NCBI RefSeq assembly: GCF_030272615.1
Contig: NC_081413.1
Span: 447,432,538 to 447,496,537 of the forward strand
Length of the DNA stretch: 64,000 nucleotides
Direction of reading: 5' to 3'
Source of the DNA: Cryptomeria japonica
Taxonomy: Eukaryota > Streptophyta > Pinopsida > Cupressales > Cupressaceae
Shown one piece after another: positions 46,173 through 57,284 of the stretch. The notes below the pieces were generated by a model. It saw nothing but the letters and a program-made list of their open reading frames with translations, was not told the origin of the DNA and made no database searches. Positions within the stretch are counted from its first letter, which is position 1. The number at the start of each line of letters is the position of its first letter. A program made the position numbers and the translations under genes.

Positions 46173-49100
46173 ATGAAGATAATATCCTAGAATATCAGAG
46201 GGTTGAATGCCCCTCATAAGAAGGATGTGTTACAGAACATCATTAGAGATCATAAACCAGATGTGGTCCTTGTTCAGGAAACCAAGACGTCTAAAGAAAA
46301 AGTTGAAAAGATTAGAATTTTCAAAGAAAATGGAGTCATAGGATCAAACTCAGAGGGAGCTTCTGGAGGAACTGCAATTTTTTGGAACCAAAAAACCATT
46401 ATTGGAAAGGAAATCATCTCTGCTTCTAATAGGATCTCTATTCAGCTTGAGCATATTAAGGACAACTTTTTCTGGGTGTTAACTAATGTCTATGTGCCTA
46501 ATATCAAATCTGGGAGAGCCAAATATTGGAAAAGCCTTGCAGCTGACAGACTCTAGTTTGTTGATCAAAGCTGGATTATTATGGGAGACTTCAATACCCC
46601 GCTCAAAGATGAAGAGAAGATGGGAGGTATCCCCTTACAACTTGATGGGAAACAAGACCTCATGGACTTCATTAATGATCAACCTCTCATTGATGTGGAT
46701 CTCGAGGGCATCAATTTCACCTGGACCAATAGAAGAACCGAAGCTGATCTGATTCAAGTCAAGCTTTATCGATCTTTAATTTCTCCTAACTGGCTTTCTA
46801 AGTATAGTTGTTCCCTTGCTTCTATTATCAAATTTGGTTCAGACCATTACCCCATCTCCTTTACTGCCAACTCTTTTCCGACAAAGAGAAACTTCCCTTT
46901 TAGATTTGAAAAATCTTGGCTCTCCCATCCTTCTCTAGAAGATTGCATTGCTGAATGGTGGAACTCTAAAGTGGAGGGTAAGGCTCTTTTTAGAATTGCC
47001 AAAAAGCTCAACATCATAAAAGCCAAAATTAAAACCTGGAACAAAGAGTTTTTTGGGGACATATTCAAGAACAAAATTTAAGTCAAAGCTGAAATAAAGT
47101 ATGTTCAGGACAAAATCCAAGAGGTGGGGTTGATCGAAGATCTCAAGATGGCTGAAAATGATCTTTTATCTAAATACCACTCCATCATTTCTAATGAAGA
47201 GACTTTCTAGAGACTAAATTGCAATAAAGGCATCTTAACTAAAATACCTAAAATACCCGCTTCTTTCACTTAACTGCTCTAAAGCATAGGGAAGCCAATA
47301 GAATATCCAGACTAAATTGCAATAAAGGGATCTTAACTAAGGACTATGACATTAGGAAGGAAGCTCTCCAGCATTTCAGCACCCTGCTGGGTGATGTGGA
47401 TATCCTTGATTTCACCAAGCAAAACACCCTTTTACAAGATATCCCTCCATTCTTGTCAGAAGCTAACAACCACCTTTTATCCCATATTCCCTCTAATCTA
47501 GAAATCAGAAAGGTAGTGTTCTCCTTTCAGGGTGATAAATCCCTTGGTCCGAATGGCTTCCCCATGTTTTTCTTCCAAAATTTCTGGCACATAGTGGAGA
47601 CTGACATATGCAATGGTGTCAAGGAATTCTTTGGCTCTAGAAGACTTCTAAAGGAACTAAATGCCACCTTCATTGTCCTTATCCCAAAGATCCCCGGAGC
47701 TGATTCTCTTAACAAGTTTAGACCCATCAACTTGTGTAACTTTGTCTACAAGATCTTATCCAAGGTTCTGACTTCCAGGTTATTGGAAATTCTTCCAAGG
47801 ATTATATCTGTCCAGTAGAATGGCTTTGTCCCCGGAAGACCACTTTTGGACTCCATTATTTCTGTTCATGAAAATATCCACTCCCTGAAAGTGGCAAATA
47901 ACCAGGGATTCTTCCTAAAGTTAGATATAGCTAAAGCTTTTGATAGAGTGAACTGGTAGTTTCTCCTTAGGATCATGAAAGCATTTGGTTTTGGTGACAA
48001 AGTTATTCATCTCTGCTCTCAACTCATGGAAACTTCCTCCTCTGCTGTTATTGTCAATGGCTCCTTGTCCAGTTTTTTCAAAAGCTCTAGAGGTCTTAGA
48101 TAGAGGGACCCCATATCCCCTATCCTATTCACCATTCTGGATGAATGCTTGGGTAGATTCATCCTTAAAAATGTGGAAGATGGCAATCTTAAGGGTCTGA
48201 AACCTTCTTCATCCAATGTTGTCTGCTCTCATGAACAATTCATTGATGACTCTATTACTATGGGGGAAGCCACCATCTTGGAAGCTAAAAATATGAAGAT
48301 TATCCTGAACACCTATGAATCTACCTCTGGCCAAAAAATCAATTGGGATAAAAGCTCACTATTTTTCATCAATACCCCGGTCCAAAGGCAACTAAGGATT
48401 GGCAGGATTCTTGGCTGCAACATCTCTGAGTTTCCCTCTACCTATTTGGAGCTTCCTCTGTGTCTCAAGCCTGAGGATTCCTTCTGGAACAAGCTAATTG
48501 AAAAAATTAACTTGAAACTTGCTGGCTGGAAAGGGGCTGTCCTAAGTCAAGCAGGTAAAATCACTCTGCTTAAAGCCACTCTCCAAAATCTTCCTATGTA
48601 TGCTCTTAGCTTATTCAAAATCCCCTCTAAGTTTGCGAAAGCTATTGAAAAAATCCAAAAAAAATTCCTTTGGTTGGAAGTGGAAGTTAAAAATAGAATT
48701 CCCCTTATTGCCTGGAATAAAATTTGTTCCCCTAAGGCCTCAGGTGGGATGGGCTTAAGGAACATTGGTTCTATGAATAAATCTTTATTAGCCAAACAAA
48801 TATATCTATATGCAACCTTCTAAGGAAGAATCCTTTGACAACTCTTTTAATATTGAAGGATCCACCATATGGAATGTTGTGCAATCAGCTAAAAGCTGGG
48901 CTACTATTGGCAGAACTTGCAACCTTGAAGATGGGAGGAGAATAAGATTTTGGGAAGATAGATGGATCCTGGACAAACCTCTAGAGGAAATCCCAATCCT
49001 TAAAGATTGGAAAGATAGACTCAAAAGCAGGTATGGAGAAATGGTAAGAGATTACCAGAGAAATGGAAAATGGATTGATTTTAGCCAGTAGTGTTCGGGA

Positions 49101-50231
49101 CTCAAGTTCCTTCAAATTGCTCTCTTTGCTAAAATCCCTAGAGACAACAAAGATGACATATTGATATGGAGGGAAACTCTGGATGGGAAATACTCTGTTT
49201 CCTCTGCTATGGCTATACACAATGTCCCAGTGGAAGAAATTCCCATCTAGGATAAAGTCTGGAACAAGAATTTAGTTCCTAAGATCAATATCTTCTTCTG
49301 GATTTTCATCCAAAATAAGGTATTAACCCTAGACAATCTTCATAAAAGAGGTATTATTTTTCCTAATAGGTGTTCTCTTTGCTGCAGGGAAGAAGAGACA
49401 TCTTGCCATACTCTCAATCAATGTAATTTTAGCTAGGATATCTAGAAAATCATCCTTACCAGGTGGAACCTGAGCTGGGTCTTCCTGAACTCTCTTGGTG
49501 ACACCTAGCTTCAATGGCATTACCCTAATTCTAATCCTAAAATTGTGGAGACTTGGAAACTTACTCTTCCTATTGTTATTCAGAATATCTGGAAAGAGAG
49601 CAACAACATGATTTTTAGGGATAAAAGGGCTATTTCGGAGGTGGCTGCAAATAAAATCTTTAGGAGTATTTTTTAATGCCTGTACTACACTGATCAGGTA
49701 CCTGCTGCCAAAGATGATTTTAAAGACAAGTGGAACCTTTCTACCACTACTACTAGCAAGGAGACTAGAAGAGAAGGTCTAGTCTGGTGTTTTCCCCTGC
49801 AGGAATGGATTAAGGCTAACTTTGATGGGGCCTCTAAAGGGAATTTGGGTAAAGCTGGATATGGGGGCATTGTCAGGAATTTTGCTGGAAGTTGTCTTAA
49901 GGCAGTGGCTGGTCATCTGGGGAATCAAACTAGCCATTTTGCTGAAGCCTCTACTGCCTTGAATACCTTAATTATAGCCAAAAATCTAAATTATGATCAA
50001 ATATGGCATGAGGGAGATTCACTTAATATTATAAAATCCCTAAAGGGGGAAACAGAGCCTTCCTGGTCTATTGAAAATATCATCATGAAAGCTAGGGAGA
50101 TCATTGCCAGTTTCAAAGAAATTATTATTCAACATGCCTTCAGAGAGCAAAACAGTGTTGCGGATTGCCTAGCAAATACTAGAGCTAACTCTGACTCCCA
50201 AATGATTTGGCATGAGGAGATCTTAATTTAA
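46173..50231 (+). pseudogene. LINE1 ORF2: endonuclease, reverse transcriptase, RNase H
   Basis: ATG 46173 gives MKIIS then TAG where LINE2 has Trp. Endonuclease: QETKTSKEKVEKI, IMGDFNTPLKDEEKMGG (46573), GSDHYPISF. A rearranged patch with a frameshift lies at 47080-47390. RT: GDKSLGPNGFPMFF, PINLCNFVYKIL, GFVPGRPLLDSI, LKLDIAKAFDRVNW, then EQFIDDSITMG near 48237. Zinc-binding CSLCCREEETSCHTLNQC near 49375. RNase H: NFDGASKGNLGKAGYGGIVR near 49820, EGDSLNIIKSLKG, ending at 50231. Stops at 47816, 47957, 48100 and elsewhere. Family role: target-primed reverse transcription in the nucleus. Confidence 0.92.
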
Positions 50232-50477
50232 ATATCAAAGAGTTCATTAGAAAGGACCATTATATGGGGAGAGAAGGACAATTTAATCATGACAAGTAAA
50301 AAGCATCATTTATGCCTTGCTGGAAAGACCATCATTACCTGGCGCTTCGGCAAATCTCCTATTATCTCTAATAAATTGCTGCATGCTTTGTGGGTTACTC
50401 ATTTCGAAAACTTGAGCAACATCGGGAAAGAAGGTTATAATTTGCAGAGAAACAGAGTAGATAGCCCGTGCCCAAAG

Positions 50478-51988
50478 ATGGGAGGAGACCTAAGGCAGGA
50501 AGAACCAGACAATACGTCAACCTGAAAAGTGATGCCAAAAGTCTGGGCAAAATTGGAGAAGGGATCTCTTACCAGCTTCTTGGAGAAACTTGAGGACTAT
50601 GACAAATGTAGGGTTAACTTAACCATTTCCAAGATTTCCAAAAACTGGTCTAATGGCTCTTTTAAACTTTATGGAGTTAAGTATAAGTTGGACGCTGGGC
50701 TCATTTCCACTGTGACTAGAATGCTCCACACTAGGCTTAATTTCTTTTGAGACCTTAAATTCTCCAACAACGCAGTTAACCTGTTCCCGCGAAAAGAGAA
50801 AGAGAGGGCCAAAATTGGCAAGGCTACTAGGGGCTACTACGAAGCTGCAAACATCAAGAATTTGTGGGGCTGGGTTCTGATCGAATTATGGAGTACATCA
50901 CAGTTGAAGGTCATTTCTCCAGGGCCCACACCTACCACTTCATGCTCTTAAACCATTTCAGAGATGACAAAAAGGTATCCCTGCCCTACTACCTTTTTCG
51001 GTCCCTCTCTAGGTCCCTCAACAAACACAAGAATAACCCTTCCAGCCTGATTCTCCACTGTGAGCTTCTGCTACTCATCTATGAGCATTACAAATCCCTC
51101 GCCCTGCTAGAAAATAAGAGGATTTCCGCCTCTCTGGGCAAGAGAAAGATGGAAGAGGGAGAAGCTAGCAAGGAGAAGGCATCCTCCAGCAAAAAAAGGA
51201 AAAGCGTCCCTAGGTTGGAAATAAAGGACATTGTGAAGGAAAGCAATGGAATGGAGATGGATGACTCGAATGGTGAAGACAACTAGAAAGATGAGGAGCT
51301 AAGTAATGAGGAAGAAAGTGGCGATAATGAGCCTAATCAAGAAAGCCCTACCCTCAACAATTTCCCTAGTAAGGACAACAACCATTTGATGGAAGAAGTG
51401 GAACCCAAGGACAATGAGGAAACTGATGTGAATTTTGAGAAGGAAATGAACAAAGACTCTAAGAAGGACCTAACTGAGGATAGGGATAGGGAGGACAAGG
51501 AAAGTGCTAGTAAAGGTCTTATCCTAGATAACCTCAAGAAGCTCTTTGAGGCTAGAATGGATTTCGATAGATGGACCTATGAGACCCTAAAAAACCTGGA
51601 TAAGAAAGGGATAAAAATTGATGAAAAGAGGGAGGATGAAAATAAAGAGCAGATAAATTGGAAGCAAGAAATGGAGAATAAGGTAAAATCGCTGGAAGAG
51701 GGAAAATAAGCGATGAAAAATCTAATGGGAGTTATCCCAAGTATCCTTTCTTCTCTCACTAAAAACTTGGAGGACATCACCAAGGTTGTTGATCATACCT
51801 GCACTCCAAAACCAGTCATGGATCTTGACCTAGAGGAAGAGACCATCCAAACTGGAAGTGGTGATGCTACTCCGGTGGGCGATACAACGAAGAGAACCAG
51901 GGCCAGTATCAAGAAAGTTGTGGCTGCTTCAACAAAGGATCCTCCTAACTTCACATCAGAGAGCTATATGAAATCAGCAACACCCTAG
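50478..51988 (+). pseudogene. LINE1 ORF3: conserved globular domain and charged tail
   Basis: ATG 50478 gives MGGDLRQEEPDNTST, a stop, then SLTSFLEKLEDYDKCRVNLT and KLYGVKYKLDAGLISTVTRM to 50750. The frame continues through a stop to about 50870, shifts, and resumes with YITVEGHFSRAHTYHFMLLN, HFRDDKKVSLPYYLFRSLSR and KHKNNPSS (50885-51040). The tail is Lys/Glu-rich (KRKMEEGEAS, SSKKRKS), then coiled coil, then KRTRASIKK before the end at 51988. About 190 bases of 3' untranslated region follow. It is colinear with LINE2 ORF3 despite strong divergence elsewhere. Absent from textbook plant L1s; unknown function. Confidence 0.72.
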
Positions 51989-52194
51989 CTAAAGCCTTGG
52001 AAAAAATCTGAATGCTGGAAGGCCTGCTAGCTTTATAGGGCTTTTTTGGGTTTTCTTCGATTTTCCACTGGTTTTTTTGTGGTTCTATTCTTTTCTATTT
52101 CTCATAGCTTTGTTGTTTAATTTCTGCTTGTAAAGGGTTTTGGGGCCCCTTCAAAACCTACTTTTTCCTTAATCAAAAACATTCATCAATATAA

Positions 52195-53372
52195 ATAACT
52201 ATTACAGAAGAATAAGCATGCATGAAAAGATACACAGTGACACCAAGATTTATCTCGTGGAAACTCAAATGGGAGAAAACTATGGTGTGAGTAGGAACTC
52301 ATAAAATTTGTACTCTTCTGGAGTACGCCCGGTGAGGAGCCATCCCTGTTATGAGATTATAAGGACACTATTAGGTGCCACCCGATTAATGGATTTTGTC
52401 TAAGGCCTGTTAGTGCCTTTACCCTGTTAAAGGTAGCCTTATCAAAGGTCTGAAGATCATCAATTAAGATGACACTCGGTTAAGGGCTTTTTACAATGGG
52501 ACCTGTTAGAGTCCACCCTATCAAGGGATTTTAGTTCTAATGGCTAGAGAGCAACATAAAGATGATCTACTAGAGTGACTATTGATTAGCTTGATCAGAT
52601 CATACTGAAAATTCACACTATGTCTATACCGGTTGTGTCTGCTTTGCACAACATCGATTTCTTGAATGTACCTCCGACTTTGCCCTCTGTCGATTTATCG
52701 ATCCTTGGATTGCACTTTGTCGATCCTTTGTCACTTGTCTCTGCACCTTGTTAGTCTCCCCATGTGTTCACTTTCACATTAACACTTCTCGCATGAACAA
52801 CATCTCTTTACAAGAATGAATTATGTGAATTTATTATCACTTGGGTCTTTCGCCAAATTTCCCTCCAAAATATCCTATTCAAAATTTCGTTACCATGCCT
52901 TAAATCACTCCCCTGAAATCATTGTAGGAATCTCTATCAAGACAGTTGAACATGCCTATAAGTTCGTCGGTTGACTGGAGAAGACTCCTAGTTTAACGGA
53001 ATGTTACCAATCCGTTGGTTACAAACTCTACCGATGTACCGATCAAAATCTGCCTAGTTGGTTTCCTCTTGTATATCGATTTGTTCTCTACTTAGCTGGT
53101 GGACCTCATCTATGCCAGTCTAATGACTGCTTGCCAGTCTACTCACTACTTGTTGGTCCACTTACTGCTTGTCGGTCGACTCATTGCTTGCCGGTCTACT
53201 CACTTCTTGCCAGTCTATGCATGTTTACCTTGTTTACTTATTACTTAGCCAATTAACCTTAGTGTACCAATCTACTTACCTGTGATAGACTATGAGGACT
53301 TGGGAAATGATGTTGCCAACAATGACAACCATATTAGTCACCGAACATACAAGATGCACCAGAATGCCAACA
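52195..53372 (-). repeat. 3' LTR of element D, second part
   Basis: Aligns with 56070-57284. It contains six copies of a 19-bp tandem repeat (53115-53228) where the 5' LTR has eight. Ends GAATGCCAACA next to the PPT AATGCCAAAGGGGGAGTT (element strand, 53373-53390). Confidence 0.9.
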
Positions 53373-53502
53373 AACTCCCCCTTTGGCATTGGTGGCAAAT
53401 ACTACAAAATGCTACAAAACTGTGTTGATTTTGGCCCCTGTTCCTGACCCTTGTAACTCATAACTGACACAGTAGAAGACTCCTAAATTCCCCCTTTTGC
53501 CA

Positions 53503-54603
53503 TCAATGGAAAAGACTATCCAAAATAATTTGTCGAAATAAAGCAAAAATATCTTTGAAGTTTTCTTGAGCCACTTTCAAAGAATATTCCCATGAAGATT
53601 GAACCAATTCCATGGTGGTGAAGTGGGCATGTAAGACTGCAATGAAGACCTCCATATCATCAACTATCTTGAAGTCAGGTTCATTTATTAGGCAGTCTAC
53701 TTCTTTAATATTCAATTGCATGAAATCAATAATTGGTGCTAGATAGCATTGGAGCTCTAACAACCTAAGACTTTATTTGTCTTCTTCTTCTTTCAACCTT
53801 CTGATTTCATGATTTAGCATTTTGACTTTTCCAGTAAAGGTTGATGTTGAACAGGTAAGAGGATCAAAAGAGCTTATCAGATCTTGAATTTCTTTTTGAA
53901 TCTGATTTATTTTGTCTTCTAAATCTTTGATTGAAGCAGGAAAACTTGAAGATTTCACTAGTAATTGACCAACTTGCTGCAGTATATTTCTAACTTCTTC
54001 TGCTCTGGTGGAAAGGGAAACTTTTCCAATTGATATTTGTTCTATTAAGTTATCTCCTCTCTTTGTTTCATAATGCCTTACTGCAACCTTCTCCAAATTG
54101 CTTGCCTCTAAACTGATTGTTGTAACAAGAGTATTCAATTGATCAATAATGGATGCAGTATCATCAACTTCAATGTCTGGGATTAGGTCAGAGAGAATTG
54201 TCTTGGGAGAATTGAGAATTCTTGCCTTCTTTTTCATTCCTCTCAGTTTAGCCTTTTCATCTTGGATTCTTAGGTTTTCTGAGACTTTCATCAATTGCTT
54301 GGGAGTCATTTTCTTTATATCAATGACCAAGTCTCCCTCTTCTTCCTCCTCTATTTCATCTTCCTTTTCTACAGTCTCAACTTTTGAGCTAGTTGTTGTG
54401 ACAATTCTTACCTTCTTCTTCTCACTTTCAATTTCTAAATCTAACTTCCTCTTTGTCCAAGGAGTATTCATCATTTCTTTATTATCCTTTGCTTTCTTCT
54501 CTTCCTCTTTTCCTTCCTCTGCTTTCTTCTCTTCCCCTTTTCCTTCCTTTGCTTTCTTCTCTTCCTCTTTTCCTTCTTCAATTTTCTTTTCTTCTTGATC
54601 CAT
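53503..54603 (-). pseudogene. Element D ORF2: Lys/Glu-rich coiled-coil protein
   Basis: From ATG 54603 (MDQEEKKIEEGKEEEKKAKE) the frame is open for 276 codons, has one stop near 53773, and continues to 53503. The N-terminus is a 10-residue repeat, EGKEEEKKAK, encoded by 30-bp units. An acidic patch follows (EDEIEEEEEGDLVIDIKKMT), then coiled coils (QLNTLVTTISLEASNLEKVA; KDLEDKINQIQKEIQDLISS), and a C-terminal segment WEYSLKVAQENFKDIFALF. That segment parallels TFMQDFKSIFDKF of C ORF2 and sits at the same distance before the PPT. No enzyme motif. Another frame at 54653 (MKKTWIKKKRKLKK) joins it to ORF1, like the end of C ORF1. Confidence 0.72.
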
Positions 54604-54619
54604 GTCTTTTTCATTTCAT

Positions 54620-55901
54620 TCTCCACCTCTTCAATTGTCTTATTTCCTTTCATTTTATTTTGTCCTTTCTTCTTGCTAGACCAGTTCTTGTCTCTAGAGA
54701 AGTTATAGGATTGGTTCCTACACTATCTAGCTAAGTGACTGATCCTATGGCAATTAAAACATGCCATACCAATTGTCCTCCATGGTCCTACATTATTTCT
54801 TTGCCCTATTCTCACTCTGCAATTTGCTGCAACATGACCAAAATTTCCATAGGTGAAACAGGTGGCTTTGAACTAATTATTCCCTTTATTAGGACTAACC
54901 AGTTTGAATGGTTGTCTTGATACATTTGGTTTGAGCTTTCCTTCTTCAGATTTGTGTCCAAACTTATTGCATGTGGACCAATGACCATTAAAAATTCTTG
55001 TATTTGGCATACTTCTAGATTGAGATCTACATTCATAAGTAGTATGGCCATACTTATGACAACTATGGCAGTAACCATCAAATGTGAAATTCTTCTTTTG
55101 ACTAATCGGTTTATTTCTATAGTCATTAGTCTTATGACTTGATTTACCACAATGATTACAAGAGGATTTAGAGAACTTTATACCTTTCACTTGAGAATGG
55201 TTCCTTTTATCATCCTTCATCCTTTTGGATTTAGATGATTCTCCAGTTTCCATAGGATCTGTACCAGGGTAACCAAGACTAGTTGTTTCTTTTGTCCTTC
55301 TCTGAGCCTTCAACTGTTTATCTAACTTCTCAAAGTTTTCATTGAATTTTCTTAGCTTCTCATTTCTCTCATTCTCAGCTTTCAGCTCACTCTTGAGTTG
55401 TTCAATTTCTTTCACCATATTTTCTTTTTCTATTGTGTTGTCATGCAATTTCTTATGTATGTTTTCATTCTCCTAAGTGAGAATTTGGATTTCTTCATCT
55501 TTCTCAATCATGGTTGCATCATTTTCTCTCAAAGAATCTTCAACAAGCCTCTTGGCTCTTTCACCCTTTATCAGTTCTTCTTTTGCTTCCCTTTTTCTTT
55601 CATTAGCAATTCTACTGGCTTCCAGTATCTCAGTCATTCTTAGGGCCCGACCTTCATGCTCTCTTTTGAGATGTGTGATTTTTTCGGTTAGTTTCTTGTT
55701 ATTTTCCATGAGTTATGAGATTGCTTCTTCAGCTTTTTTAGATCCACTCTATTTAGAGAGTTGATCTATGATGTCCTGCCTCTCATATAGTTGTTGAGCT
55801 AATTCCTTCCTTTATGGAAGAGATTTTCTTAGTCTCTCTTTTAGCTGAGCAATGATTTCATTTGCTTCATCAATCTGCTTCTGATAATGGTATTCTTCCA
55901 T
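54620..55901 (-). pseudogene. Element D ORF1: coiled coil and zinc knuckles
   Basis: ATG 55901 lies 36 bases after the PBS: MEEYHYQKQIDEANEIIAQL, comparable to MGEYTMREL of C. Coiled coil to about 55290 (RKREAKEELIKGERAKRLVE), then TTSLGYPGTDPMETGE, the GLGF-type motif. Knuckles: CNHCGKSSHKTNDY, CHSCHKYGHTTYEC, STCNKFGHKSEE, CFTYGNFGHVAANC and CFNCHRISHLAR..C. Only two are complete. Stops near 55812, 55730 and 54870. The UBN2 capsid domain is absent. Probable RNA-binding structural protein (inference from knuckles). Confidence 0.75.
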
Positions 55902-55937
55902 GATCTTTATCCTCAATCTGTCAAGCTTCACTTTAGA

Positions 55938-55957
55938 GGAATATGGCTCTGATACCA
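55938..55957 (-). promoter_or_regulatory. Primer-binding site of element D
   Basis: GGCTCTGATACCA on the plus strand, two bases from the 5' LTR. Same primer type as element A. Confidence 0.85.
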
Positions 55958-55959
55958 AT

Positions 55960-57284
55960 TGGCAGTCCCAACCGATGCTGAGAGGGGAGGGGTGAATCAA
56001 CACTTTACTAGTTTTGGTCAATTAAAACTTTTAACTTAAGTTATCACTAACCTAACATTCATCAATATAAATAAATATTGTAGAAAAATAAGCATGCATG
56101 AAAAGATACATAGTGACACCAAGATTTATCTCATGGAAACCCAAATGGGAGAAAACCACGGTGTGAGTCGGAACTCACAAAATTTGTGCTCTTCTAGACT
56201 ATGTCTGGTGAGGAGCCATCCCTGTTAGGAGATTACAAAGACACTATTAGGTGCCACCCAGTTAAGTGATTTTGTCTAAGTCCTATAAGTGCCTTTACCC
56301 TATTAAAGGTAGCCTTATCAAAGGTCTTAAGATCATCAATTAAGATTACACCCAGTTAAGGAAGTTTTACAATGGGACCTCTTAAAGTCCACCCTATTAA
56401 GGGATTTTAGTCGCAATAGTTAGAGAGAAACATAAAGATGATCTGCTGGAGTGGCTATTGATTAGCTTGATTAGATCACACTGAAAATTCACACTATGTC
56501 TGCACTGGTTGTCTTCTTTGTACAACACCAATTTCCTAAATGTACCTCCGGCTCTACCCTCTGTCAATTTACTGATCCTTGGATTGCACTCTGTCGATCC
56601 TTTGTCACTTGAATCTGCACCCTGTTAGTCTCCCTGTGTGTTCACTTTTACATTAACACTTCTTGCATGAACAACAACTCTTTACAAGAATGAATTATGT
56701 GAATTTATTACCCCTTGGGTCTTTCACCAACTTTCCCTCCAAAAAATCCTATTCAAAATTATGTTACCATGCCTTAAATCACTCCCCTGAAATCATTGTA
56801 GGAATCTCTATCAAGACAGTCGAACATGCTGATAAGTATGTTGGTTGACTGGAGAAGACTCCTAGTTTAACTAAATGTTACTAGTCTATTGGTTACAGAC
56901 TCTACTGGTGTACCGATTAAAATCTGCCTACTCGTTTTTCTCCTGTATATCGATCTGTTCTCTTCTTAGCTGGTGGACCTCTTCCATGTCGGTCTACTCA
57001 CTGCTTGCTGATCTACTTACTACTTGCCAGTCTACTCACTACTTTCTGATCTACTTACTGCTTGCCAGTCTACTCAGTGCTTTCCGGTCTACTCATTGAT
57101 TGTTGGTCTACTCACTGCTTGCCGGTCTACTCATGTTTACCCTATTTACTTATTGCTTAGCTGGTTAACCTCAGTGTACCAGTCTACTTACTATCGATAA
57201 AATGTGAGGACTTGGGAAATGATGTTGCCAACAATGACAACCATATTAGTCACTGGTCATAAAAGATGCACCAGAATGCCAACA
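55960..57284 (-). repeat. 5' LTR of element D
   Basis: 1,325 bp, TGGCAGTCCCAACCG to GAATGCCAACA. The hairpin is at 56132-56160. An array of eight 19-bp units is at 56988-57139. Small ORFs here are chance. Confidence 0.92.

Larger units (their letters stand above)
44540..52177 (+). mobile_element. LINE1: full-length L1-type non-LTR retrotransposon with three ORFs
   Basis: 7.6 kb inserted in the 3' LTR of D. A 17-bp target duplication, AACAYTCATCAATATAA, lies at 44523-44539 and 52178-52194 with one C/T difference. The 3' end is TTTTTCCTTAATCAAA rather than a long poly(A). ORF1, ORF2 and ORF3 occur in order, all damaged by a modest number of stops and frameshifts. The uninterrupted 5' region and three ORFs suggest a full-length insertion. 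Confidence 0.92.
44429..57284 (-). mobile_element. Non-autonomous LTR retrotransposon D (relative of C), split by LINE1
   Basis: Minus-strand element. 3' LTR 44429-44539 plus 52195-53372, internal 53373-55959, 5' LTR 55960-57284. Flanks GTGTC (44424-44428) and GTGTT (57285-57289) agree at four of five bases. The internal region is only 2.6 kb and encodes a coiled-coil/zinc-knuckle ORF1 and a Lys/Glu-rich ORF2, with no pol motif. Compared with C it lacks the globular N-terminal domain of ORF2. It looks like a deletion derivative or a shorter sister family. Confidence 0.82.

Noticed and set aside
54149-54734. Plus-strand Ser/Phe-rich ORFs
   Set aside because: Antisense of the charged repeat in D ORF2.
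56663-57099. ORFs in 5' LTR of D encoding Cys/Ser/Leu-rich peptides
   Set aside because: Produced by the 19-bp tandem repeat and not kept open in the 3' LTR.
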